Notes: generated by a model from the letters alone, not told the origin. Positions 8,857 to 17,853 are shown, counted from the first letter of the stretch. The stretch: 64,000 nt of DNA from Nitrospira tepida (GCF_947241125.1 NZ_OX365700.1:1550001-1614000), one strand, 5' to 3'. A program made the numbers and translations.

Positions 8857-10283
8857 ACTCGCGGCGCCCAGGGGCGTGGAAGCCGGTTCATGCCGTCCAG
8901 CGCGGCCACGCGGTAACATTCGGCCAGGGTCGGATAGTTGAAGACCGTATCGACGAAGTACTCGATCGTGCCCTTGAGCGCCATGACCGCCTGGCCGATG
9001 TGGATCAATTCCGTGGCCCCTTCGCCGATCGCATGGACCCCCAGCAGGTCTCGGGTCTTGGGGTGAAAGAGCAGTTTCAGCATGCCGGTTTCATCCCCGA
9101 TCAATTGGCCCCGCGCGATCTCGCGATAGCGGGCGATCCCCACGGCGTAGGGAATGCCCGCCTGGGTGAGCTCATCTTCATTCCTCCCGACCATGGAAAT
9201 TTCCGGGATGGAATAGATGCCGTAAGGCAGCAACGTGGTTTCCACCTGACTCGGCAATCCGAACGCATGGCAGGAGGCCAGCCGTCCCTGTTGCATGGAG
9301 GTCGAGGCCAGCGCCGGGAACCCGATGATGTCGCCGACCGCATAGATGTGCGGCACCTCGGTTTGAAAGTACTTGTTGACCTTGATCCGGCCCCGGTCGT
9401 CCGGCGTGATCCCCACCGACTGGAGATTCAGTCCATCGGTCGCCCCCATGCGGCCCACGGAATAGATGACGGTGGAGGCCGGGATCTCCTTTCCGCTTCG
9501 GAGCCGCACGATGACTTGCTCGTCGTCTTGTTTGTCGATGGCCACGACTTCTTCGTTCAGCCGCGGCCAGACCCCGATGCTGCGCATGTGGTACTGCAAG
9601 GCTTCGATAATCTCGGCGTCCACGAATTCCAGCAGCCGCGGCCGCCGCTCGATGAGCACGACGTGAATGCCCATGGCCGCCAGGATCGAGGCGTATTCGG
9701 TGCCGATCACGCCGCCGCCGATGATCGTGAGCGATTTCGGGAGGCGCTTGAGCGTCAGCAGGCCGTCCGTGTCGATCACGGTCTGGTCATCAAAGGGAAT
9801 GTGGGACGGTCGGGCCGGCTTGGTTCCGACCGCGATCACGATGAAGTCGGCTGTGTGTTCGAGCGGATCGCCGGGACCCGGTGATCCCGGCGGTCCGCCG
9901 GCCTGGTGAATATGCAGGCAGTGGTCGTCGAAGAACCGCGCGGTCCCGAAGATCATGTCCACGCGGTTGCGCTCCATCTGATTCTGAATGACCTCCACCT
10001 CGCGCTTGATGACGTAGTTGGCGCGGAAGGTCAGGTCCTCCATCGTGATGTCGTGCTTGACGCGATAACTCTGCCCATAGAGCCCGCGCTGGTGGAAGCC
10101 GGATAGGAACAGCACCGCTTCGCGAAGGGATTTGCTCGGAATCGTGCCGGTGTTGAGGCAGACCCCTCCCACGACCTCGCGTCGGTCGATAAGGCCGACT
10201 TTTTTCCCGAGCTTGGCGGCTTGGATCGCGGCCTTTTGCCCGGCCGGCCCGCTGCCGATCACCAGCATGTCGTAGTGCGCCAT
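8853..10283 (-). CDS. sthA: soluble pyridine nucleotide transhydrogenase (Si-specific NAD(P)+ transhydrogenase)
   Basis: A flavoprotein of the pyridine nucleotide-disulfide oxidoreductase family, 476 residues from the ATG at 10283 (MAHYDMLVIGSGPAG, FAD dinucleotide fold). The region that carries the redox disulfide in lipoamide dehydrogenases reads VCLNTGTIPSKSLREA, with Thr in place of the second Cys. This is the hallmark of SthA-type transhydrogenases, which exchange hydride between NADPH and NAD+. A second nucleotide fold (LTIIGGGVIGTEYASILAAMG) and a C-terminal dimerisation domain follow. A longer frame starts at a TTG at 10310 inside a heptamer repeat and is unlikely to be used. Confidence 0.9.
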   Translation of the reverse strand: MAHYDMLVIGSGPAGQKAAIQAAKLGKKVGLIDRREVVGGVCLNTGTIPSKSLREAVLFLSGFHQRGLYGQSYRVKHDITMEDLTFRANYVIKREVEVIQNQMERNRVDMIFGTARFFDDHCLHIHQAGGPPGSPGPGDPLEHTADFIVIAVGTKPARPSHIPFDDQTVIDTDGLLTLKRLPKSLTIIGGGVIGTEYASILAAMGIHVVLIERRPRLLEFVDAEIIEALQYHMRSIGVWPRLNEEVVAIDKQDDEQVIVRLRSGKEIPASTVIYSVGRMGATDGLNLQSVGITPDDRGRIKVNKYFQTEVPHIYAVGDIIGFPALASTSMQQGRLASCHAFGLPSQVETTLLPYGIYSIPEISMVGRNEDELTQAGIPYAVGIARYREIARGQLIGDETGMLKLLFHPKTRDLLGVHAIGEGATELIHIGQAVMALKGTIEYFVDTVFNYPTLAECYRVAALDGMNRLPRPWAPRV

Positions 10284-10303
10284 AACGTTCCCGGCGGGAT
10301 GCT

Positions 10304-10391
10304 GCGTCAATCGTCATCCGTCAATCGCATTGCGACGAAGGGAATCGCCGCTCCGCCACGTTGACGACTGACCCATGACGAGTGACGAGGA
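10304..10391. repeat. inverted heptamer-arm intergenic element C
   Basis: The left arm (10304-10337) carries cgtcaat, cgtcatc, cgtcaat, cgcattg. The right arm (10358-10391) carries the complementary-type units acgactg, acccatg, acgagtg. The core is about 20 bp. It fills the gap between sthA and tpx. Confidence 0.7.
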
Positions 10392-10395
10392 CCCA

Positions 10396-11079
10396 TCAGC
10401 TTGCGTTGATCAGCGAGCGCGCGTATCGGAATGCTTCATCCATGTCGGGGAGCTGGCCCAGGTCCGGCGTCAACTGGAGATGGCGGACGGTGTTGTCCTT
10501 GTCCACGACCATAATCGCCCGGGTCAGGATGTGCGGATCTTTCAGAAAGAGGCCGTGGGCCTTGCCGAACGCGGCCTCTCGGTAATCGGACAAGAAGGTC
10601 ACATTGTTGATCTTGGCCTCCTCCGCAAAACGCTTCTGCGCGAAAGGGGTATCGACGCTGATCGTGATGAGCTCGATCATGCGGTCCAAGCCGTTGTTCT
10701 TTTCGCTCAGGTAATGGGTTTGCTGTTCACAGACCTTGGTGTCGAGCGACGGCACCACGCTGATGATGCGCACCTTGCCCTTTCCGTCCGTGCCGGCTAT
10801 ATGGACCAGCGACAGGTCCGGCTTGGTGACCAGCGCGTCCCGCAGTTTATCCCCCGCCTTGATCTCCGGACCGGACAAAGGCATGGCCTTTCCGAACAGG
10901 GTGACGCTGTGTCCATCCCCCGCCATGGCCGAGGCTTGGGATACCGGCAAGTTCTTATACATGAATCCCGAGTCCGCGGATTTGCCCATCCCTGCGCATC
11001 CGGTACCGGCCATGAGGAACCCGGCCGCGATCAAGGATACAGGACGAAGGTATGCAGGCACGATCATGATCCGTCGCAT
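10396..11079 (-). CDS. tpx: lipoprotein thiol peroxidase (Tpx family), resolving Cys absent
   Basis: Starting at the ATG at 11079, preceded by AGGAGG, the protein has 227 residues. A lipoprotein signal (FLMAGTGC lipobox) is followed by a Tpx domain: FGKAMPLSGPEIKAGDKL, the peroxidatic-Cys motif VPSLDTKVC and ITISVDTPFAQKRFAEE. Canonical Tpx has a resolving Cys in the RFC position of the last segment; here it is Ala, so a 1-Cys mechanism or an external thiol partner is expected. Membrane anchoring is also unusual, since E. coli Tpx is periplasmic or soluble. Likely role: removal of peroxides outside the cytoplasm. Confidence 0.85.
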   Translation of the reverse strand: MRRIMIVPAYLRPVSLIAAGFLMAGTGCAGMGKSADSGFMYKNLPVSQASAMAGDGHSVTLFGKAMPLSGPEIKAGDKLRDALVTKPDLSLVHIAGTDGKGKVRIISVVPSLDTKVCEQQTHYLSEKNNGLDRMIELITISVDTPFAQKRFAEEAKINNVTFLSDYREAAFGKAHGLFLKDPHILTRAIMVVDKDNTVRHLQLTPDLGQLPDMDEAFRYARSLINAS

Positions 11080-11125
11080 AAGCTGCCTCCTCTTCAATTG
11101 GTCAGGTGGAACCGGAACCGATCCC

Positions 11126-11155
11126 ATACTGTGACGGGGTTCCGCATCATGTCAA
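11126..11155 (-). promoter_or_regulatory. promoter candidate for tpx
   Basis: A consensus -35 TTGACA (11155-11150) overlaps the stop codon of the upstream hydrolase gene. CAGTAT (11131-11126) lies 18 bp downstream as a weak -10. The position implies separate transcription of tpx. Confidence 0.4.
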
Positions 11156-12087
11156 GATTTCAGAAACGCGCGGATCGCGTGGTTGACGGTCTCCGGTTGT
11201 TCCCATTGCGGGATGTGGCCGGCGCGCGGAACCAGCACGAGGCGCGATCCGGTGATCGTCTCGGACAACGTCCGTCCGACTGCGGGCGGGAAGATCCGGT
11301 CCTCATGGCCCCAGATGATCAGCGTGGGCTGCCGGATCTCGCTCAGGCGGGGCGCGTACTGTGACTCCCACTCCGGCAAGGTCTTGCCGATGGCCAGTAT
11401 CGGTCCGATGATCCCCGGCTGCCGCCGGTTGCGACCGGATCGATCGAGCACGGCGGGGGTAATCATCGACTGGTCGTAGATAATCTCCCGCAGGACTCTT
11501 TCACCGACGGAGGAGCCGAAGAGCTTGGCGCCCAACTCGGCGAACCAGGTCGGAACCGAGGAATCCAGCCCCTTGCGCACCAACGGACTGGCGAGTTGGC
11601 CCTTGATGTCGGCCGGCAAGCCGCCGATGAGCACCAATCGCTCCACCCGTTCCGGCGCGGTCAGCGCCACGGCGAGCGCCACCCCGGCCCCCATGGAATT
11701 GCCGATCAACGTGGCCTGCGGAATATTCAACTGGTCCATAAAGCCCAGGAAAAACCGCAGTACCTCCTCCGGGCGGTACTCCAACGCCGGCTTGTCGGAA
11801 AACCCGGAGCCCAGGAGATCGACCGTAATGACGCGATAGCCGTGGTGCGAGAGGACCTGCTGGTATTCCCATTGCCACAGCGATCCGCCGAATCCGTGGA
11901 TCAGGATCAAGACCGGTCCGGTTCCCTGGTCAAGATAGGCCAGCCGGTACCCGTCGACTTCGACGGTCTGCACGGGTATGCGGGAGAAGGCTTCGAACCA
12001 CTGGGGGATCTGCGGACTGGAACAGGATGCGAGCAAACAGAGGGCCAGGAAGGGGCAGAGGGTCAGAATGAGGGTCGGCTGGTTCAC
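11152..12087 (-). CDS. lipoprotein alpha/beta hydrolase
   Basis: The 311-residue protein begins with a lipoprotein signal peptide ending in LLASC (residues 18-22). The alpha/beta-hydrolase fold shows the oxyanion motif LIHGFGGSLWQWE near residue 63, the nucleophile elbow GNSMGAG near 128, the acid in IWGHEDRIFPP near 254 and His in AGHIPQWEQPE near 289. The sequence class is close to the MhpC/haloalkane-dehalogenase-like hydrolases. The substrate is unknown. It ends where the tpx promoter begins. Confidence 0.85.
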   Translation of the reverse strand: MNQPTLILTLCPFLALCLLASCSSPQIPQWFEAFSRIPVQTVEVDGYRLAYLDQGTGPVLILIHGFGGSLWQWEYQQVLSHHGYRVITVDLLGSGFSDKPALEYRPEEVLRFFLGFMDQLNIPQATLIGNSMGAGVALAVALTAPERVERLVLIGGLPADIKGQLASPLVRKGLDSSVPTWFAELGAKLFGSSVGERVLREIIYDQSMITPAVLDRSGRNRRQPGIIGPILAIGKTLPEWESQYAPRLSEIRQPTLIIWGHEDRIFPPAVGRTLSETITGSRLVLVPRAGHIPQWEQPETVNHAIRAFLKS

Positions 12088-12126
12088 TCGACGAAATCGA
12101 GCGGGGATCGCTGTATGCCCGTGGCG

Positions 12127-14073
12127 CTATTCCAACTGGACGAGCGTTTCGTCCGTCTTGACGTTGTCGCCCTCGGCGGCATGGACCGCGGTGACGCGGC
12201 CGTCGATCGGGGCGGGCACCCGGCTCTCCATCTTCATGGCTTCGATGATCAGCAGGGGATCGCCGGCCTTGACAACATCGCCCACCGACACGAGCACCTT
12301 CACGACCCGGCCTGGCATGGGGGGCGCCACGTCCCCCGGCTTGAGCGGCTTGGGGCGCTTCGGTGTTTTCGAAGGTTGGCTGTCGGCCGCCTCGGGCACG
12401 CCGGCCAGCACTTCCTGGAGCGGCTCCAGCGTCACTTCCTCCAGCTTTTCATTGACGCGGATGTAATAGGGGCGCTTCCCGTCCACCTTGCGGCCGGAAC
12501 CCGAGACGTGGATGTGATAGGTCTCGCCATGGACGGTGACCAGGAACTCCGCCGGCGCCAGGTGCAGCTCCGCCGCGGCGCTCGGTCCTTTTTCTGAGCG
12601 GGGCGTCAACTCCTCCGGTTTGAGCTCGCCCCGCGCCCGTTCTTCGAAGAACTCCCGCGCGATGGCGGGGAAGAGGGCGAACGACAACTGGTCTTCGAGC
12701 GTGGCAGCCGTCTCCGGCATTTCCTCGGCGAGCTTCTCCAACTCCGGCTCCAGCCGATCGGCGGGACGTCCGCGAATCGGCTCCTCGTCGCCGATGGCCT
12801 TGGCCTGGATCTCGCGATCCACGGGACCGGGGGCCTTGCCGTAGAGACCGAGGAAATAATTCTTGGTCTCGTTCGTGATGACTTGGTACCGCTCGCCGGT
12901 GAGGACGTTCAGCGTGGCCTGGGTGCCGACGATCTGGCTCGTGGGCGTCACCAGCGGCGGATAGCCCATCTCCTTCCGCACGCGCGGCACCTCGTCGAGC
13001 ACTTCCTTCATGCGGTCCAGCGCGTTTTGTTCGGTGAGCTGAGCGGCCAGGTTCGACAGCATGCCCCCGGGAATCTGGGACGTGAGGATCTCGGCATCCA
13101 CGCCCGTGAAGTCGCTCTCGAACTGCTGGTACTTCCGACGCACCGTCCGGAAGTGGTCGGCGATCGGCTCCAGACGGCGCAGATCGAGCCCGGTGTCGTA
13201 TGGCGTCCCGCGAAGGGCGGCTACCAGCGTTTCGGTCGGCGGATGAGACGTGCCACCGGCCAACGGAGAGATGGCCGTGTCCAGCATGTCCAACCCGGCC
13301 AGGATAGCCATGAACGAGGCCATGGAAGCCATGCCGGAGGTATAGTGCGTGTGCAGATGGATCGGGACGCTGACGGAAGACTTGAGGCGCTTGACCAGCC
13401 GATAGGCCTCCAGCGGGGCCAGCAACCCCGCCATGTCCTTGATGCAGAGGGTGTCCGTCCCCATGTCCTCGAACCGCTTGGCCAGGTCCACGAAGCGGTC
13501 GAGGCTGTGGACCGGGCTGACGGTGTAGCAGATCGCGGCTTCCGCATGCTTGCCGTTGGCCTTGACCTCGCGAACCGCGCGATCGACGTTCCGCACGTCG
13601 TTCAACGCGTCGAAGATCCGAAAGACGTCGATGCCGTTGGCTGCGGACCGTTCGATGAATTTCTCCAGCACGTCGTCGGCGTAATGCCGGTACCCGACGA
13701 TGTTCTGTCCCCGCAGCAGCATCTGGAGCCTAGTGTTCGGCATGGCTTCCCGCAACGCGCGCAGCCGTTCCCAGGGATCTTCCTTGAGAAAGCGCAGGCA
13801 GGTGTCGAAGGTCGCCCCGCCCCAGACCTCCAGCGACCAGTAGCCGACTGCGTCGAGCTTCTGGGCGATGGAGAGCATGTCTTCGGTCCGCATCCTGGTG
13901 GCCAGCAAGGATTGGTGGCCATCGCGCAACGCCACGTCCGTGATGTGCAGGGTCTTGCCGGGAGCGGCCTGGACGCGGAGCGGAGCGGCCTCTTCCTTGC
14001 GCGGCCGGCTTGGCCGCGCGCTGCGCGGGGTCGGACTCGGACGGGACGCCTTCTTCTTCGATGCGCGTGCCAT
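12127..14073 (-). CDS. pycB: pyruvate carboxylase subunit B / oxaloacetate decarboxylase alpha-type carboxyltransferase with biotinyl domain
   Basis: The 648-residue protein carries a carboxyltransferase TIM barrel (ITDVALRDGHQSLLATRM, residues about 44-320) with the metal-binding HLHTHYTSGMA segment, a conserved carboxylase domain, and a C-terminal biotinyl domain with EAMKM (lysine biotinylated). It transfers CO2 from carboxybiotin to pyruvate to give oxaloacetate. Residues 1-32 are a Lys/Pro/Ser/Arg-rich extension not needed for the fold. pycA lies 22 bp upstream on the same strand, so the two form the split form of pyruvate carboxylase. No sodium-pump subunits are next to it, which favours carboxylation over decarboxylation. 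Confidence 0.9.
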   Translation of the reverse strand: MARASKKKASRPSPTPRSARPSRPRKEEAAPLRVQAAPGKTLHITDVALRDGHQSLLATRMRTEDMLSIAQKLDAVGYWSLEVWGGATFDTCLRFLKEDPWERLRALREAMPNTRLQMLLRGQNIVGYRHYADDVLEKFIERSAANGIDVFRIFDALNDVRNVDRAVREVKANGKHAEAAICYTVSPVHSLDRFVDLAKRFEDMGTDTLCIKDMAGLLAPLEAYRLVKRLKSSVSVPIHLHTHYTSGMASMASFMAILAGLDMLDTAISPLAGGTSHPPTETLVAALRGTPYDTGLDLRRLEPIADHFRTVRRKYQQFESDFTGVDAEILTSQIPGGMLSNLAAQLTEQNALDRMKEVLDEVPRVRKEMGYPPLVTPTSQIVGTQATLNVLTGERYQVITNETKNYFLGLYGKAPGPVDREIQAKAIGDEEPIRGRPADRLEPELEKLAEEMPETAATLEDQLSFALFPAIAREFFEERARGELKPEELTPRSEKGPSAAAELHLAPAEFLVTVHGETYHIHVSGSGRKVDGKRPYYIRVNEKLEEVTLEPLQEVLAGVPEAADSQPSKTPKRPKPLKPGDVAPPMPGRVVKVLVSVGDVVKAGDPLLIIEAMKMESRVPAPIDGRVTAVHAAEGDNVKTDETLVQLE

Positions 14074-14095
14074 GACGGGGTTCGGGGGAAGTCGA

Positions 14096-15514
14096 TTAGA
14101 GTCCTTCGTGGGCGGCGATGGCGGCGGAGATGGCGAGCACCAGATCCTCCGGCTCGATCGTTTCCTCGTAATCGAGCAACTGGGGATGGGTCTCGATGTA
14201 GGAGGTATCGAATCGTCCTTCCCGGAAATCCGGGTCCTGCATGATCGCCTTCATATAGGGGATCGTCGTTTTCACGCCGCGGAGCACGTACTCCTCCAGC
14301 GACCGGTGCATGCGGCTGACGGTTTCCTCCCAGGTCCGTCCCCGGACGGTCAACTTGGCCAGCAGCGGATCGTAATAGGGGGAAATGGTGTAGTCCTTAT
14401 AGACTGCGCCATCGATCCGCACGCCGATGCCTCCGGGGGAGAGATAGGCGGTCACGGTCCCGGTGCAGGGCCGGAAGTTGTTTTTCGGGTCCTCAGCATT
14501 GATCCGGCATTGAATGGCGTAGGCGATGAAGTGCACGTCCGATTGAGTCACGTCGAGCGGCTCGCCGGCGGCGATCGTGATTTGCGCCCGCACGATGTCG
14601 ATGGCCGTGATCTGCTCCGTGACCGTATGCTCCACCTGCACGCGCGGATTCATCTCGATGAAATAGTAACGGCCCTCCTGATCGAGCAGAAACTCGACGG
14701 TCCCGGCATTGTCGTAATCCACCGCCTTTGCCAGTCTGGCTGCCGCGGCGCCCATTTCTTCCCGAAGAGCCGGCGTGAGGACCAGAGACGGCGCGATCTC
14801 GATCAGCTTCTGGTGGCGGCGCTGGATCGAACAGTCTCGTTCACCGAGATGAATGATGTTGCCGTGACGATCGCCCAAAATCTGAAACTCGATATGGTGG
14901 GGGCGCTCGATGTACTTTTCGATGAAGATGCTGCCATCCCCGAACGAAGCCAGGGCTTCGCGCGAGCAGGTGTCCATCTGGTCGCGGAGTTCGTCGTCGG
15001 AGCGCACCACCCGCAGCCCTCGCCCTCCTCCGCCGGCGCTGGCCTTGATGATCACGGGATAGCCGATCTTTTGCGCGAAGCGCAGCCCCTCGCGAACGTC
15101 CGAGATCCCTCCCTCGGTTCCCGGCACGATCGGCACGCCCACGCTCTCCGCCAACTTGCGGGCTTCGACCTTGTTCCCCATCAGATGAATCGCCTGGGGG
15201 GACGGTCCGATGAAGGTGAGGTCCGAGGCTTGGCACAGGCTGGCGAATTCGGCGTTCTCGGCCAGGAACCCGTACCCCGGGTGAATGGCATCCGCGCCGA
15301 CCCGTTTGGCCAAGGCCACGATCTGGGGCCCGTCCAGAAAGCCTTTGACCGGTCCCGGTCCGACCTGGTAGGCCTCGTCGGCCTTTTTGACATAGATGCC
15401 GGTGGAATCGGCTTCGGAATAGATGGCGACGGTCGGGATGTTCAGTTCGCGGCACGCGCGGATGATGCGCATGGCGATCTCGCCCCGATTGGCCACCAGG
15501 ATCTTCTTAAACAT
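14096..15514 (-). CDS. pycA: biotin carboxylase subunit of pyruvate carboxylase (PycA/AccC family)
   Basis: An ATP-grasp biotin carboxylase of 472 residues from the ATG at 15514 (MFKKILVANRGEIAMRIIRA). The glycine-rich ATP-binding loop KASAGGGGRGLRVV near residue 158, the HHIEFQILGD segment, EMNPRVQVEHTVTE near 290 and HPGYGFLAEN near 80 are all intact. It loads CO2 onto the biotin of the following subunit. A longer frame upstream (to 15568) lacks family similarity. Distinction from acetyl-CoA carboxylase AccC rests on the neighbouring pycB. Confidence 0.9.
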   Translation of the reverse strand: MFKKILVANRGEIAMRIIRACRELNIPTVAIYSEADSTGIYVKKADEAYQVGPGPVKGFLDGPQIVALAKRVGADAIHPGYGFLAENAEFASLCQASDLTFIGPSPQAIHLMGNKVEARKLAESVGVPIVPGTEGGISDVREGLRFAQKIGYPVIIKASAGGGGRGLRVVRSDDELRDQMDTCSREALASFGDGSIFIEKYIERPHHIEFQILGDRHGNIIHLGERDCSIQRRHQKLIEIAPSLVLTPALREEMGAAAARLAKAVDYDNAGTVEFLLDQEGRYYFIEMNPRVQVEHTVTEQITAIDIVRAQITIAAGEPLDVTQSDVHFIAYAIQCRINAEDPKNNFRPCTGTVTAYLSPGGIGVRIDGAVYKDYTISPYYDPLLAKLTVRGRTWEETVSRMHRSLEEYVLRGVKTTIPYMKAIMQDPDFREGRFDTSYIETHPQLLDYEETIEPEDLVLAISAAIAAHEGL

Positions 15515-15718
15515 CTTGAACCAATAGAATATCTCTGGACGGCCCGCCGATGCGCAGGTGCCGCCCAATCTGGAAAAAAACCGGCGTAAGGTAGCATACC
15601 GGGGTAGGGAAGTCGAGAAGTTGAAGCACGGAAGAACCGATGCGGAGCGAAGGAAATTGACTGGCGGGATCGCACGTGGGAGGGCCGGACGCCGGACCCT
15701 CCCGCCAACCGGGCATCG

Positions 15719-16180
15719 TTACTTGCTGAGGATGAGGACGCCCTTGGATTGGGCGCTGCCCCCGCCCGCGACAACGACCACGAAGGTCATGCCGTTCTTC
15801 ATGTCCGGGACGGTCGCCTCGATGGTCGAGTCGTTCACGAGGGTATATTTCACGTCGGATTTGGAGGCGGCGCTGAAGGACACGCCGTGGAAGCATTCCT
15901 TCGTGCCGAAATTCTCCCCCTTGATGGTCACCTTGTCGCCGGGCTTGACCTCGTCCGGCTCGACTTTCATGATGCGGGGCCGTTTCGATCGATCGCACAC
16001 CGGGTCTTTTTGGACCTTGTTCTCATCGAACCCTTTGATCGATTCCACGTCGAACAGGGTGAAGCCCGCGCCTTCCGTCATTTGTCCCTCCTTTTCCTGC
16101 TCGGCACCCAACAGGAGCGAGGGAGCGATGAGGAGTCCTCCGAGCACCGGTCCGGCTAATGTCAAGAACATGCGCCGCAT
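15719..16180 (-). CDS. secreted IPT/TIG-domain protein
   Basis: A protein of 153 residues with a signal peptide (MRRMFLTLAGPVLGGLLIAPSLLLGA) and one IPT/TIG-like immunoglobulin fold of about 75 residues: PRIMKVEPDEVKPGDKVTIKG, ENFGTKECF, then a closing strand VVVVAGGGSAQSKGVLILS. Such domains mediate protein or glycan contacts outside the cell. There is no catalytic motif. It lies next to the binding-protein gene on the same strand, with only 17 bp between them, so co-transcription is likely. Confidence 0.75.
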   Translation of the reverse strand: MRRMFLTLAGPVLGGLLIAPSLLLGAEQEKEGQMTEGAGFTLFDVESIKGFDENKVQKDPVCDRSKRPRIMKVEPDEVKPGDKVTIKGENFGTKECFHGVSFSAASKSDVKYTLVNDSTIEATVPDMKNGMTFVVVVAGGGSAQSKGVLILSK

Positions 16181-16197
16181 ACGAATTCCTCCTTGCG

Positions 16198-17124
16198 TTA
16201 TGATTTCGGTCGAGCACCGAGCGGAGTATAGAGTTCGTCGATGATTTTCTGGCCGGCCGCCGAGAGACAGAATTCCTCGAAGGCCTGCACGAGCGGCGGA
16301 GCCTCTTTCGCCGACAGGAGGAGCACAGGCCGACGAAGTTTGTAGCGGCCGTCCTTGACGGTCGGCTCTTCAGGTTCGACCTTGTCGATAGCCAGCAGAC
16401 GGATGGCTACTCCCGAGTGCACCGCGGCCAGCGCCTGTTCCAGGGAGACATAGGAGACGGCCGAGTTCGGCGGGAGAGTGCCGACCACCTTCTTGATCAC
16501 CTTGTCGTCGCGGCTGATGGTCGTGGCCGAGCTGGGAATCTTGCCCACGATGCCCAATTGCTCCTCGAACGCATCGCGCACGTTCTCGTATTTCGGCCGG
16601 TCGATCAGGAGAATTTTGGTGTCCGGCCCGCCCAATTCAGACCAGAACGAGTACTTTCCGCTGAAGAGTTCGCCGATTTGCTGCCAGGTCATGTCCTTGG
16701 TCGTGTTGGACAGATGCACGACGATCCCGATCCCGTCCCAGGCGATTTGAGTGGAGCGCAGATCCGGATCGGCCGTTCCCGTGACGGCCACCTGCGCTTC
16801 TCCGCTCCGGACGATTTCGGCGGGTTTGGAGTTTTTGTCCCAAAGCAGATCGACATAGACGCCCGGATACTGCTTCTCGAAAGCCCGGGCCAATGATTCG
16901 AACAACGGCTGCTCCGGGCCGTTGCCGGCGATGGTCAGGTTTCCGCGCAAGTCCGCGGCCAGGCCCGGCGTGATCGAGGAGACGGCAAACGATGCGAGGC
17001 AAATCAGCGCCGCAATCAGGGGGAATAGGCCGTGGCCGAAAAAGGGAAACCAGGGTACAGGGCGGCGCCTCCGCCGGAGCCCCGAGGAGCAGGTCGGACC
17101 ATGCTGCATGTCGTGCGGCGTCAT
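16198..17124 (-). CDS. PstS-like extracytoplasmic substrate-binding protein
   Basis: A protein of 308 residues with an N-terminal membrane segment or signal (residues 27-56, ending near GLAADLRG). The PBP-like domain starts LTIAGNGPEQPLFESLARAFEKQYPGV and continues with VAVTGTADPDLRSTQIAWDGIGIVVH and LSAAGQKIIDELYTPLG, typical of PstS/ModA-like proteins that bind oxyanions. No ABC permease is adjacent, so it may be an orphan binding or sensing protein. The start overlaps the fmdB-like stop by 4 nt. Confidence 0.75.
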   Translation of the reverse strand: MTPHDMQHGPTCSSGLRRRRRPVPWFPFFGHGLFPLIAALICLASFAVSSITPGLAADLRGNLTIAGNGPEQPLFESLARAFEKQYPGVYVDLLWDKNSKPAEIVRSGEAQVAVTGTADPDLRSTQIAWDGIGIVVHLSNTTKDMTWQQIGELFSGKYSFWSELGGPDTKILLIDRPKYENVRDAFEEQLGIVGKIPSSATTISRDDKVIKKVVGTLPPNSAVSYVSLEQALAAVHSGVAIRLLAIDKVEPEEPTVKDGRYKLRRPVLLLSAKEAPPLVQAFEEFCLSAAGQKIIDELYTPLGARPKS

Positions 17125-17450
17125 CCCCCGGTCGGCGTGGAATTCGGTGCACTGCTGGAGCCGGAATCCGACTCATACGTCACGTTGGGGGCCGGCATAT
17201 CGCGCATTCCGGACACGGGAGGCAGCTTGGCGAACTTGGCCATACGCTCATTCAGCATGTCGTACGCCTTCATTTCCTTGAATCCGGGCTTATGCGTGCC
17301 GACAACCTTGGAGGCGAATGAGGACATCAGGCGTGTGGCGCGTTTCACTTTGCACTTCGGACAGGCCGTGTCTTCCACCCGCGCCCAAGTCGGCTGAACG
17401 GCTTCGAATTGTTCCTGACAATTCTCACAACGATATTCATAGAGCGGCAT
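17121..17450 (-). CDS. FmdB-family zinc ribbon protein
   Basis: A 109-residue protein beginning MPLYEYRCENCQEQFE with a second CPKC pair near residue 34, the four-cysteine zinc ribbon of the FmdB/CxxC_CxxC_SSSS family. The C-terminal 50 residues are Ser/Pro/Thr-rich and probably disordered. The family is described as putative regulatory, but its function is not established. It is translationally coupled (ATGA) to the binding-protein gene. Confidence 0.85.
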   Translation of the reverse strand: MPLYEYRCENCQEQFEAVQPTWARVEDTACPKCKVKRATRLMSSFASKVVGTHKPGFKEMKAYDMLNERMAKFAKLPPVSGMRDMPAPNVTYESDSGSSSAPNSTPTGG

Positions 17451-17547
17451 GGACGGCCTCGTGTCGTATTGCTTGGCGATGAGCTGGGCGGTTATGGAAG
17501 CGGTTCGGGTAAACGTTTCATGTCGGTGCTTGCTGGTCTGAACCGGC

Positions 17548-17577
17548 TTGACCCTGCCTCAAGAATTGCACTATTGT
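17548..17577 (+). promoter_or_regulatory. sigma-70-type promoter
   Basis: TTGACC (17548-17553), an 18-bp spacer, then TATTGT (17572-17577). Predicted start is about 17584, which drives the two small plus-strand genes that follow. Confidence 0.5.
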
Positions 17578-17592
17578 AGCACACTTTATGCA

Positions 17593-17608
17593 CAGGGGGA
17601 GCCCCCTG
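17593..17608 (+). promoter_or_regulatory. perfect GC hairpin in the 5' leader
   Basis: CAGGGGG and CCCCCTG are separated by 2 nt, so a 6-bp stem with a 4-nt loop is likely, followed by TTT. Only about 9 nt after the predicted transcription start, it could act as an attenuator or a stabilising 5' hairpin. Confidence 0.35.
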
Positions 17609-17642
17609 TTTCACAGTCGATGAGCGAAGGAGGAGTGCGTCC

Positions 17643-17819
17643 ATGCCAGTCTTGATTCGGCGGTATAAGGCATCCGGCGGGTTCATGCAAGAGGAGCGGA
17701 TCGATGACGAGGATCGCATCGAGCGATATATGAGGCTCTTCGACAAAGAAGACGTGAAGAAACTGGAAACGGGCGTCAAAGTTCATATCGAGAAGGACGA
17801 ATGGCAGTTGCTCCCGTAA
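17643..17819 (+). CDS. 58-residue hypothetical protein
   Basis: Start ATG is preceded by GAAGGAGGA at good spacing. The product (MPVLIRRYKASGGFM at the start, WQLLP at the end) is charged: the middle is rich in Asp, Glu, Lys and Arg, consistent with a small helical cytosolic protein. A promoter and leader hairpin lie upstream. I do not recognise the family. Confidence 0.65.
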   Translation: MPVLIRRYKASGGFMQEERIDDEDRIERYMRLFDKEDVKKLETGVKVHIEKDEWQLLP

Positions 17820-17853
17820 TCGACTCTCCTGATGTTGTTCCGGAGGGTTCGCC

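Noticed and set aside
12883-15589. Long plus-strand frames opposite pycB and pycA
   Set aside because: Antisense shadows; the minus-strand genes have complete catalytic motifs.
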